Shown: positions 1-6,112, counted from the first letter of the stretch. The stretch: 10,278 nt of DNA from an uncultured Tissierellia bacterium (GCA_902489375.1 CABTZP010000048.1:1-10278), one strand, 5' to 3'. A program made the numbers and translations. Notes: a model not told the origin generated them from the sequence alone.

Positions 1-108
1 GAGAGCCAATTCAGGCTCTATTATTTGCTGAAATTATTAAACTCAAAGTCATTCAGGTATTCAATTTGGAAGGTTCTCGCTTCTCTCTTTTGGAGAGTTA
101 GCTTTTTT
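1..108 (-). other. Untranslated leader of a stable-RNA-like operon
   Basis: This stretch lies downstream of two strong leftward promoters and holds no open reading frame worth calling. Read on the minus strand, it has a small hairpin (CTCTC/GAGAG at 97-93 and 87-83), then a GAGAACCTTCC-type element at 78-58 that loosely resembles the boxA-containing leaders of Gram-positive rRNA operons. A 6-bp hairpin (AGAGCC/GGCTCT, 19-2) sits at the edge. The transcribed gene lies outside the window. The rRNA assignment is inference from promoter and leader style; a tRNA cluster or another highly expressed gene is possible. Confidence 0.4.
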
Positions 109-137
109 ATTGTATCATGCGCTTTCGGCCTTGTCAA
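109..137 (-). promoter_or_regulatory. SigA-type promoter, proximal of a tandem pair
   Basis: On the minus strand the -35 box TTGACA (137-132, perfect) is followed by a 17-bp spacer and the -10 box TACAAT (114-109, one mismatch to consensus). An AT-rich tract with an 8-bp palindrome (148-165) lies just upstream, as expected of an UP element. It drives transcription leftwards out of the window and is the stronger-looking of the two promoters. Confidence 0.88.
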
Positions 138-204
138 ACAACTTTTAGAATTTTTTCAAAAATTCTTTTCGATTTGTTTGCCGGTCTCAAGGCACGACTT
201 TGTT

Positions 205-233
205 ATAATACCATCCCCGCCATGGGCTGTCAA
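205..233 (-). promoter_or_regulatory. SigA-type promoter, distal of a tandem pair
   Basis: On the minus strand the -35 box TTGACA (233-228, perfect) is followed by a 17-bp spacer and TATTAT (210-205, one mismatch). The bases upstream (234-250) are a nearly pure A/T run, a good UP-element candidate. The -10 box lies 96 bp upstream of the -10 of the proximal promoter. Tandem promoters at this distance are known for rRNA operons of Gram-positive bacteria. Confidence 0.88.
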
Positions 234-347
234 ATATTTTAAAAAAAGCTGATTTCGCCCCTTTTCCGCTAGTCTGGGCCTTTTCTCTGCAATGGCCATA
301 GATCTTCTTTCAATTTTTTCCGCCGTTTCCGAAACTTTCCCCTATTT

Positions 348-1937
348 TTAGTGAGTGGATTCCTCTTCGATCATAAAAGGCTCAAAATATTCCTGAACCA
401 AATTGCGCGCCTCCGCCTCGTTGACCATGTAATAGGAGATGCCGCCCAAATAGGCGGGTCTTCCGGGAAGCTGGATGATTTCCGGGTCCGAAACCATGTT
501 CATCAGTCTGGGTGCTCTGGGGATCATGGGAATCGACGGGATATTGGTCTTTGCGTGGGCCGCGAAGGCGGAAAGCATTGCCGGCCAGCGGAGGGCTTTT
601 CCCGGGGAGAGGGCCTGAATCGCCGCTTCCTTTAAGAAAGCCTGCTGGGCCTCCACCCGATCGATATCCCCGCGGGGATAGCCTTGGCGGTGGCGGAGAT
701 AAAAGAGGGCTTCTTCCCCTTTTAAGACATGGTCCCCGGTCCGATACCGCTCCCCCTCAACCGGCGCCGCTTTATTCGGAATCGTATAAGAAACCCCGCC
801 CATAGCGTCAATAACGGCCTTTACCGTCTCATAATCGACGACCATGTAGTAATCCAGATCAATGCCCAGAAAATCCCGAATCGTCTCGACGGTTAATTCC
901 GGACCCCCATAGGCATAAGCATGGTTTACTTTCGTGGGTTTTCCCCGGACCTGAACATAGGTATCCCGAGGAATCGAAAGAACGGTTGTCTTCCCCTTCC
1001 AGAAGTTCAGCCGGACAAGCATCAGGGTATCTGACCTCTGCGGGGTCCCTTCGCCCGTATTGTCCACGCCTGCCAGAAGAAACATCATGTCCAGGCCAAA
1101 GCGCCGGAGGCGGTTTCCCTCATCCGCGGCGGGAACCGGCAGATTTTTCTTCTCCTTGTCCCAGGAATAGCAAATCGAAAGGTTGATCACAAGGAAGGTC
1201 AGCAAAAGAGCCAGAATCACCGTAAAAAAACGCTTGATTTTCGTTTTTATAGGTGTCCGCCGGGGAGCCTCTTCCTCTTGTTCCTCAAGATCATCGTCTT
1301 CTTCCTCGTATGCCGGACGGGAGCGATGGCGGAAGGGATTTTTCCCCAAAGGCCAGCTCTTAAACGCTCCTTTTTCTAGGCTTTCCTCTTTTCGGGGGCT
1401 ATGGCGGCTTTCTTCTTCCTCTTCCGATTTTTCCCGGAAGGAATCTTCTTTTTGAATTTGACTTTCTTCTTGGATTTGTTTTTCCAGGCGTTTTCGCTCT
1501 TCTTCCCGAATCCGGTTTTCTAAGCGAATCCGCTCCTCTTCCTGGATTCGAATCTCTTCGCGAATTCGGTACTCCTCACGGATCCGATGGGCATTTCGAA
1601 TTCGTTCTTCCTCCTGAATTCGGGCCTCTTCACGGATTTTTTCTTCTTCCCAGATCTGATCCTCTTCCACAGCCCTCATTTCTTCTTTTGCCGAATGAGG
1701 GGAATCTTTTTTCGCTCCGGTCAGCTGGTCAAAATAAGCCCGTTCTTCCCCGGTCAAAACCTTTCGAGGCCGGTTTTTCCGGTCTTTATCCTTCTGATAG
1801 CGGCCGACATATCGATGGTAACGGTCGGGATCAAAGCGGCCCGGATCAATTTGGCCCGGATCAAAAGGGTCCGAACGGCTTTTTGGGTCGTCATTTTGCT
1901 TTAAAGGTTTTCGATTGGCTTTCGGATCATCTTTCAT
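348..1937 (-). CDS. LCP-family (LytR-CpsA-Psr) wall glycopolymer transferase with repetitive cytoplasmic domain
   Basis: Predicted 529-residue membrane protein. LCP enzymes move undecaprenyl-linked polymers (teichoic acids, capsule) onto peptidoglycan outside the cell. Residues 1-235 are very hydrophilic, with short DP-rich repeats near residue 30 and a twelve-copy hexapeptide repeat at 94-165. A basic stretch and one membrane helix (about 237-257) follow, giving an N-inside topology. The LCP domain occupies about 281-445: the SDT motif around D303, SIPRD with R324/D325, the VNHAYAYGG segment at 337-345, and RGDIDR around R422-R427. The ATG at 1937 is preferred because GGGGGAGG lies 8 nt upstream; in-frame starts at 1973 and 1955 lack this. 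It overlaps the end of whiA by 11 nt, suggesting translational coupling. The N-terminal part is much longer than the short tail usual in LCP proteins. I see no clear terminator downstream. The polymer it transfers cannot be told from sequence. Confidence 0.93.
   Translation of the reverse strand: MKDDPKANRKPLKQNDDPKSRSDPFDPGQIDPGRFDPDRYHRYVGRYQKDKDRKNRPRKVLTGEERAYFDQLTGAKKDSPHSAKEEMRAVEEDQIWEEEKIREEARIQEEERIRNAHRIREEYRIREEIRIQEEERIRLENRIREEERKRLEKQIQEESQIQKEDSFREKSEEEEESRHSPRKEESLEKGAFKSWPLGKNPFRHRSRPAYEEEDDDLEEQEEEAPRRTPIKTKIKRFFTVILALLLTFLVINLSICYSWDKEKKNLPVPAADEGNRLRRFGLDMMFLLAGVDNTGEGTPQRSDTLMLVRLNFWKGKTTVLSIPRDTYVQVRGKPTKVNHAYAYGGPELTVETIRDFLGIDLDYYMVVDYETVKAVIDAMGGVSYTIPNKAAPVEGERYRTGDHVLKGEEALFYLRHRQGYPRGDIDRVEAQQAFLKEAAIQALSPGKALRWPAMLSAFAAHAKTNIPSIPMIPRAPRLMNMVSDPEIIQLPGRPAYLGGISYYMVNEAEARNLVQEYFEPFMIEEESTH
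1443..1658 (-). repeat. Twelve tandem hexapeptide codon repeats (18 bp) in the LCP gene
   Basis: Residues 94-165 of the LCP protein parse into twelve consecutive six-residue units of the form [R/Q/K]-I-[R/Q]-E-E-x, for example KIREEA, RIQEEE, RIREEY, RIREEI, QIQEES. The isoleucine recurs every six residues rather than in the 3-4 spacing of a coiled coil. The alternation of basic and acidic residues is typical of a stable solvent-exposed single alpha helix. The unit length of 18 bp makes copy-number change by slippage possible. Function is not known. Confidence 0.85.
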
Positions 1938-2883
1938 CGCCGGATCCTCCCCCATTTTCCAGGTCCCGGGCAATCTGGCAGAGTTTTTCCAGCCGGTGAC
2001 GGACCCCGGATTTACTCAGCCTGGGATGCATGGCTTCGCCCAGCTCCCGCAAATTGGCCGTTTGATTTTCCCGCCTCACCCTGGCCATTTCCCGAAGGCC
2101 GGGAGAAAGGCGATCCAGGCCCATCTTTTTTTCAATCTGATCAATGGCCTGAAGCTGAGCCGAAGCGGTTTTTACCTGCCGGTCATAATTCGCGATCTGG
2201 GCATTGGCCTGACGGTTGATGTCGTTATGGAGATCTTTTTTCGCTTTGGTATTTTCCAATTTGAGCATGGCCTGCGAAGCGCCGATGTCAATCAAAAAGT
2301 CCGAAATGGTCTCCGAATCTTTCAAATAAAATATTTTGGTGTCTTTTCGCTCCGTTCTTTTAAAAGAAAGGGCCAGGACATCCGCAACGCGGAGCAGGGC
2401 TGGGATTTCTTTCGCCGAATTAACAAGAACTTCAACGTGGTAGGATTTTTCAGGATCGACGATGGACCCTGAGGCTAAAAAAGCGCCGCGAAGATAGGCC
2501 CGGGCGTTTTTTTCATTGGATAAGCGGGCCAAAATGCGCTCCGGGTTCTCGGTCACCTGGCCAAAAAGGTTAAAGCCCGAAGCTTCAAGAAACTGGTCCA
2601 GGTAAGGCTGAGGAAGAGAGGTCGTGTAGATGGGTTCCTGCTGGAGCCGGTCGTTTTGCTCCGAAAAAATTTCCATTTCTTCCTGATACAAATAGCGAAT
2701 CAGCAGGCAGACCCTTTGAATGACCGCAAGGTTTTCGGAAATAAAGCGCAAACGAGCGCCTTCCTGACTGACCGCGAGATTGGCATTGAGGCCGGCCAGG
2801 GCCGTCAGCTCAATGAGCGCTTCGATTCTTGAGCTCAGCTTTAAACGGCTGATTTCTTCTTTTACTTCGTAGGAAAATCCCAT
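1927..2883 (-). CDS. whiA: WhiA, LAGLIDADG-like DNA-binding regulator of division and chromosome segregation
   Basis: A 318-residue protein, the usual length for Firmicutes WhiA. Residues 1-86 fit the WhiA N-terminal domain. A LAGLIDADG homing-endonuclease-like core follows, with the family signature RAYLRGAFLASGSI at 128-141 and IGA near 200. The conserved asparagine-rich connector lies at about 220-247, and the C-terminal helix-turn-helix spans about 262-302 (LRELGEAM, then LSKSGVRHRLEKL). WhiA homologues lack nuclease activity; they act as a sporulation transcription factor in Streptomyces and affect division and segregation in Bacillus. The ATG at 2883 is preceded by GGGGGAG only 3 nt away, a close spacing. 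The gene follows the NUDIX gene by 32 nt and overlaps the LCP gene, so it is inside the operon. Confidence 0.97.
   Translation of the reverse strand: MGFSYEVKEEISRLKLSSRIEALIELTALAGLNANLAVSQEGARLRFISENLAVIQRVCLLIRYLYQEEMEIFSEQNDRLQQEPIYTTSLPQPYLDQFLEASGFNLFGQVTENPERILARLSNEKNARAYLRGAFLASGSIVDPEKSYHVEVLVNSAKEIPALLRVADVLALSFKRTERKDTKIFYLKDSETISDFLIDIGASQAMLKLENTKAKKDLHNDINRQANAQIANYDRQVKTASAQLQAIDQIEKKMGLDRLSPGLREMARVRRENQTANLRELGEAMHPRLSKSGVRHRLEKLCQIARDLENGGGSGDER
1946..1953 (-). promoter_or_regulatory. Ribosome binding site that sets the LCP start
   Basis: GGGGGAGG lies within the 3' end of whiA, 8 nt before the ATG at 1937. It is the strongest site near the three possible in-frame starts and decides in favour of the shortest one. 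Confidence 0.75.
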
Positions 2884-2915
2884 CCGCTCCCCCAGCCCTT
2901 CTATTATCCAATTCC

Positions 2916-3314
2916 TTAGACTTTCTCCTCAAATGCGTTGATCACCATGTTTTTTTCGGATTCATAGCGGAGCATCTTCAGCGCCTTTCTCCAGGGCATA
3001 TAAAGAGAATCGCTGAAGCCCTCCTCTTTTTGCGGACGCGGCCTGCCTTTTTCAGGTGCCATGGAATAGAAGGCAACTTCTTTATGAACCAGCTCCCCGT
3101 TCGGACGGGAATAGTTATAGCGGACATAGCCCAAATACGCCAAAATCCGGCAGGAAACGCCGGACTCCTCCCAAACTTCACGGAGGGCCGTCTCTTCCAG
3201 GCTTTCTCCTGCCTCGACCCTTCCTTTGGGCAGGACCCAGCCTCCGCGGATTTTATGGAGAATCAGAACCTTATCCCGGTTCATAATCACACCGCCTGCA
3301 CTTTGTTCTTTCAA
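2916..3314 (-). CDS. NUDIX hydrolase
   Basis: A 132-residue single-domain NUDIX protein that hydrolyses a nucleoside-diphosphate-linked compound; the substrate is not deducible. The NUDIX box is complete: G31, E37, then REVWEESGV at 45-53, supplying the metal-binding glutamates. The preceding WVLPKG segment (26-31) is common in the MutT and diadenosine-polyphosphate hydrolase branches. Translation starts at TTG (3314-3312): AAAGGAGA lies 5 nt upstream, and the first beta strand (AGGVI) would be lost with the next ATG. It lies 59 nt after rapZ and 32 nt before whiA. In Bacillus subtilis a NUDIX gene (yvcI) also belongs to this cluster but stands in front of rapZ, so this is plausibly its counterpart in a changed position. 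Confidence 0.93.
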   Translation of the reverse strand: MKEQSAGGVIMNRDKVLILHKIRGGWVLPKGRVEAGESLEETALREVWEESGVSCRILAYLGYVRYNYSRPNGELVHKEVAFYSMAPEKGRPRPQKEEGFSDSLYMPWRKALKMLRYESEKNMVINAFEEKV

Positions 3315-3329
3315 GACGGTCTCCTTTCC
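3315..3329 (-). promoter_or_regulatory. Ribosome binding site supporting the TTG start of the NUDIX gene
   Basis: GGAAAGGAGA (3329-3320) is the best Shine-Dalgarno match of the operon and stands 5 nt before the TTG codon, making that unusual start credible. Confidence 0.8.
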
Positions 3330-3373
3330 ATCTTAAGCTTCCCCTTTCCTTTGGCCTCAGGCTCGATCATCGT

Positions 3374-4231
3374 CTATTCCCAGTAGGCCGAGTCCCTGTG
3401 ATTGATATTGACTTCCATTCCCTTTTCACGAAGGATCCGGGCCAGATATTCCGTCAGGACCACGGACCGGTGCCTTCCTCCCGTACAGCCGATTCCAATA
3501 ACCAGGGTCCTTTTTCCCTCCCGAAAATACAGGGGCAAAAGAAAGGAGAGAAAATCCTCCATTTTCTTTAGAAAAATCTCAGCTTCCGGCGCCTTCATGA
3601 CGTAGTCCTGAACGGGAAGGTCCAGACCGGTCTTTTTCTTTAAGTCCTCCACATAAAAGGGATTAGCCAAAAACCGGGCGTCGACCACCAAATCCGCATC
3701 CAAAAGAATGCCGTATTTATAGCCAAAAGAAACCAGAGAAATCACGATCCTGGAATCCGCTGTCGGGGAATAGATCGCATCCAGTCTTTCCTTAAGCTGG
3801 GCCAGATTCAGGTTGGAGGTGTCAATGATGTGGTCTGCCCGGCCCCGAATCGTGTGCAAAAGAGCTTTTTCCCGCTGGATACCATCGTAAATATTTCCCG
3901 CCCGGTCCAGGGGATGGGGCCGCCGCTTTTCCTTATATCGCCGGATCAGGACCTTTTCCTCGGCTTCCACAAAGACGACGGAAACCTCCATCTTCCGCGC
4001 TTTAAGCTGGTCAATCATCTCAAAGAGCTGGTCAAAAAAATCCCTTCCCCGGATATCCACGCCCAGGGCAACTTCTGAAATGGGGTTGGAGGAGGTGGAG
4101 GCCAGCTGCAAAAACGATCCCATCAGCTGGGGCGGAAGATTATCCATGCAAAAATAACCCAGATCCTCAAAAAAGTTCAGAACTGAGCTCTTCCCTGCCC
4201 CGCTCATCCCGGTGACCACAACGACTTTCAT
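3374..4231 (-). CDS. rapZ: RapZ (YvcJ) nucleotide-binding protein
   Basis: A 285-residue protein of the expected family length. The N-terminal P-loop is GMSGAGKS at 8-15, with a Walker-B-like VDIRG at 58-62. The C-terminal domain carries family motifs SFGYKYG (168-174), DARFLANPF (184-192), GCTGGRHRSV (248-257) and HRD (278-280). In enterobacteria RapZ senses glucosamine-6-phosphate and directs decay of the small RNA that activates glmS. The Firmicutes homologue YvcJ binds and hydrolyses GTP, and its target is less clear. The ATG at 4231 is 12 nt after the murB stop; the purine-rich GGCGGGGG just upstream is a modest ribosome site, so coupling to murB translation is likely. Sitting beside murB, it fits control of amino-sugar supply to the cell wall. 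Confidence 0.97.
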   Translation of the reverse strand: MKVVVVTGMSGAGKSSVLNFFEDLGYFCMDNLPPQLMGSFLQLASTSSNPISEVALGVDIRGRDFFDQLFEMIDQLKARKMEVSVVFVEAEEKVLIRRYKEKRRPHPLDRAGNIYDGIQREKALLHTIRGRADHIIDTSNLNLAQLKERLDAIYSPTADSRIVISLVSFGYKYGILLDADLVVDARFLANPFYVEDLKKKTGLDLPVQDYVMKAPEAEIFLKKMEDFLSFLLPLYFREGKRTLVIGIGCTGGRHRSVVLTEYLARILREKGMEVNINHRDSAYWE

Positions 4232-4243
4232 GCCCCCGCCTTT

Positions 4244-5158
4244 CTATGCGTCCTTGCCAATAATTTTGATCTCTGGCTCCAATTTTATCCCATATCGGTC
4301 CTGAATGGTATCCATGACCATGGCCATGAGTTCGATGACGTCGGACGCCCTGGCATGGCCACGATTAATAATAAAACCGGCGTGCTTTTCCGAAATTTCC
4401 GCATCGTTGACGGATTTTCCCTTCAGGCCAGCCTGATCAATAAGCCTGGCTGCGGCGCCCTCTTTCGGCCTTTTAAAAATAGACCCGGCGGAATAGGCGT
4501 TTAAGGGCTGGGCAGCCTCTCTTTTTGCCCGGATTTCCTGGTATTGTTTGATGATCTCTTCCGGAACCCCGGCCTCAAGTTTCAAAGAGACCCCGGTGAC
4601 AATCTCTTTTTTCTCCATCATCAGGCTCTTCCGGTAGCCGAAGGAAAGGGCCTCTCGGGGATAGGTTTTCCGCTTTCCCTCCTGATCAATCACCCGGACC
4701 ATGCCCAGGACCTGACTCATTTCTCTTCCGAAGGCCCCGGCATTCATGATCGCGCCGCCCCCGACTGATCCGGGAATCCCGGCGAGCGCCTCCATCCCGG
4801 TCAATCCGGCTTTGAAGGAAAGGTGGGCGATCCGGCGGATACTGGCGCCGGCCTTGGCCTGGACTTCATTGCCATCAATCATGATGTCCGAAAATTTGTC
4901 TGCCAGAAGGAGGATCACGCCCTCAAAGCCGCCATCGCGGATCAGGACATTGGACCCTTTTCCCAATATATAGTAAGGAATTTTCTCTTCTCGGAGGAAG
5001 CAAAGGGCTTGGGCCAATTCTGATTCTGAAGTCGGCTCGAGGAGAAGATCGCATGGTCCTCCGATGTGGAAGGTCGTGTACGGGGCAAGACTGGGCCTTC
5101 GTCTGGCAATGCCGTAAGGCCCTTTCTCCAGTTCGTCAAGTTGTTGATGGGTTAACAC
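4244..5158 (-). CDS. murB: UDP-N-acetylenolpyruvoylglucosamine reductase MurB
   Basis: Reduces UDP-GlcNAc-enolpyruvate to UDP-MurNAc with NADPH and FAD, the second committed step of peptidoglycan precursor synthesis in the cytoplasm. It has 304 residues, the usual length for the short Gram-positive form. FAD-binding segments are YILGKGSNVLIRDGGF (63-78) and the AGIPGSVGGG...NAGAFG region (126-144). Catalytic residues by family comparison are R176 (in FGYRKS), S226 (in AGSIFKRP) and E296 (in LEPE). The start is GTG (5158-5156), with GGAAGGGAG about 9 nt upstream. It is the first gene of the operon, with a candidate promoter at 5184-5213. Confidence 0.98.
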   Translation of the reverse strand: MLTHQQLDELEKGPYGIARRRPSLAPYTTFHIGGPCDLLLEPTSESELAQALCFLREEKIPYYILGKGSNVLIRDGGFEGVILLLADKFSDIMIDGNEVQAKAGASIRRIAHLSFKAGLTGMEALAGIPGSVGGGAIMNAGAFGREMSQVLGMVRVIDQEGKRKTYPREALSFGYRKSLMMEKKEIVTGVSLKLEAGVPEEIIKQYQEIRAKREAAQPLNAYSAGSIFKRPKEGAAARLIDQAGLKGKSVNDAEISEKHAGFIINRGHARASDVIELMAMVMDTIQDRYGIKLEPEIKIIGKDA

Positions 5159-5183
5159 CTTTCTTTGCTCCCTTCCTTAATAA

Positions 5184-5213
5184 ATATTAGAGTAAAAATG
5201 ATTTGCGTATGAA
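5184..5213 (-). promoter_or_regulatory. Candidate promoter of the murB operon
   Basis: On the minus strand TTCATA (5213-5208, four of six bases of the -35 consensus), an 18-bp spacer and TAATAT (5189-5184, -10 consensus four of six) precede murB. It would give a very short leader that contains the ribosome binding site. Moderate-to-weak match, but no better one is visible close to the gene; a promoter further upstream cannot be excluded. Confidence 0.4.
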
Positions 5214-5405
5214 TGGTGGACGCAGGGCCGTCTCCGGGTGGCGTAAGACCGGGGCAGTTTGTGCCGAGGTCAGCAGTGGGCTTCGGGACAGTCCAGGGTT
5301 TGCGGTTCGGGACCGAGGGCGGCGGCGCGCCTTGCGGTTAGGCCGCCCGAAGAGGACGCTGGGCGAAAAGCTGGCAGCTGAAAGTCATTCGAAGGACTTC
5401 CTTTA
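5214..5405. other. GC-rich block with nested complementarity, candidate structured RNA
   Basis: This block is far richer in G and C than the AT-rich sequence on both sides. Nested pairings can be drawn: GCC 5263-5265 with GGC 5362-5364, CAGC 5271-5274 with GCTG 5358-5361, and CTTCGGG 5281-5287 with CCCGAAG 5346-5352. Inside or nearby are CGGT/ACCG (5303-5315), GGGCGGC/GCCGCCC (5317-5348, which competes with the previous stem) and GGCA/TGCC (5253-5265, which competes with the outer stem). I do not recognise RNase P RNA, SRP RNA, tmRNA, 6S RNA or a riboswitch on either strand. A 67-codon reading frame from TTG at 5203 has no credible ribosome site and a basic low-complexity product, so I do not call it a gene. 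Strand and function are unknown. Confidence 0.3.
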
Positions 5406-5563
5406 GCCAAAATCAGTCAGCATTCTAAAAGATCTTTTTTTAAGAATTGTTATTTATATACCCAAAGGGTGAGGAAAAAAGTAAAAGTTGCTTGGTTCAT
5501 CTCGAGTTTTTTTGCGATGGATGAAAATTAAAGGGCATCCTCGTAAAGCTTGGTTTTCCAATC

Positions 5564-5660
5564 GCCCGCCGAAGGCGGGCTCCTCTCAAAATTAGGCGTT
5601 GCCGAAGGCAAGGCGGCTTTAGCCGCCCCCCTCCGGCCCCGAGGGTGGGGCCGGAGGGGG
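5564..5660. repeat. Cluster of four GC-rich hairpins
   Basis: Four perfect inverted repeats occupy most of 97 bp: GCCCGCC/GGCGGGC with a GAA loop (5564-5580); TTGCC/GGCAA, also with a GAA loop (5599-5611); GGCGGCT/AGCCGCC with a TT loop (5612-5627); and a 14-bp perfect stem with a 6-nt loop (5627-5660). The first two share the nine-base core GCCGAAGGC. None is followed by a T-tract on either strand, so they are not ordinary intrinsic terminators. The 150 bp to the right of the GC block (5406-5563) are AT-rich and hold only a small ACCC/GGGT hairpin (5460-5470) and a TTCATC/GATGAA pair (5496-5525). Confidence 0.75.
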
Positions 5661-5713
5661 CTCCTTCTGAAGTTCAGTTGAGATGTCAACGTTGGCCAAA
5701 GGTACTCTTGCAT

Positions 5714-6084
5714 ATAAGTGGGAATTCGAAAGTCGCCAAAAGCCACTTATGAAATTTAAGTGGAAATATCAAAGTCTAAAATTCCCACTTAGCGTTTTTA
5801 AGTGGGAAAAGCCAAGTCCATTTTTTCCACTTATAATTTTATAAGTGGAAAAAGACAAGTCGCTGATCCCCACTTATTTTTCGTAAGTGGAAAAAGTCGG
5901 GTCGCTGATTTCCACTTATTTTTTGTAAGTGGAAAAAATCAAGTCACTGATTCCCACTTATTTTTCGTAAGTGGGAAAAGACAAGTCGCTGATTTCCACT
6001 TATTTTTCGTAAGTGGAAAAAGTTGAGTTGCATATTCCCACTTATTTTTCATAAGTGGGAACATGCGAGTCGCTGATTCCCACT
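5714..6084. repeat. Tandem array of 42-bp units, each a 21-bp palindrome plus a 21-bp spacer
   Basis: Eight full palindromes of the type CCACTTA-(7)-TAAGTGG start at 5743, 5785, 5827, 5870, 5912, 5954, 5996 and 6038. The step is exactly 42 bp, except 43 after the third, whose loop has one extra base. The array opens with a lone right arm (5715-5721) and closes with a lone left arm (6080-6084). The nine spacers are all 21 bp and related to one another, with AGTC at spacer positions 10-13 in seven of nine. The spacers from 5849 to 5995 are the most alike; those at the two ends are more diverged. The bases flanking each arm vary in a paired way (C with G, or T with A). Spacers are conserved, so this is not a CRISPR. 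Function unknown. Confidence 0.93.
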
Positions 6085-6112
6085 GACAGCTTCCCAATTT
6101 AAACGAATAGGA

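Noticed and set aside
156..299. 47-codon minus-strand frame after the LCP gene
   Set aside because: It runs through the -35 and -10 boxes of the distal promoter, has a weak ribosome site, and gives an unrecognised product.
240..347. Terminator for the murB-LCP operon
   Set aside because: Only 4-bp stems without a following T-tract are found. Termination may occur elsewhere or be factor-dependent.
1938..1973. 12-residue N-terminal extension of the LCP gene
   Set aside because: The upstream starts lack a good ribosome site, whereas the ATG at 1937 has one at ideal distance.
5214..5405. RNase P RNA, SRP RNA, tmRNA, 6S RNA or cobalamin riboswitch
   Set aside because: Their hallmark conserved segments were looked for by eye on both strands and not found; a covariance search would be needed to settle it.
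5203..5406. 67-codon plus-strand frame in the GC-rich block
   Set aside because: It starts at TTG without a ribosome binding site, and its arginine-rich product is what a GC-rich non-coding block would give.
5802..6026. Open frame encoding tandem 14-residue repeats through the array
   Set aside because: The 42-bp period keeps frames open on both strands by default. There is no ribosome site, the extra base in unit 3 shifts the frame along the array, and variation preserves pairing rather than codons.
5714..6084. CRISPR array
   Set aside because: The spacers are 21 bp and similar to one another, the repeats are short palindromes, and no cas gene is near. Unique 30-40 bp spacers are absent.
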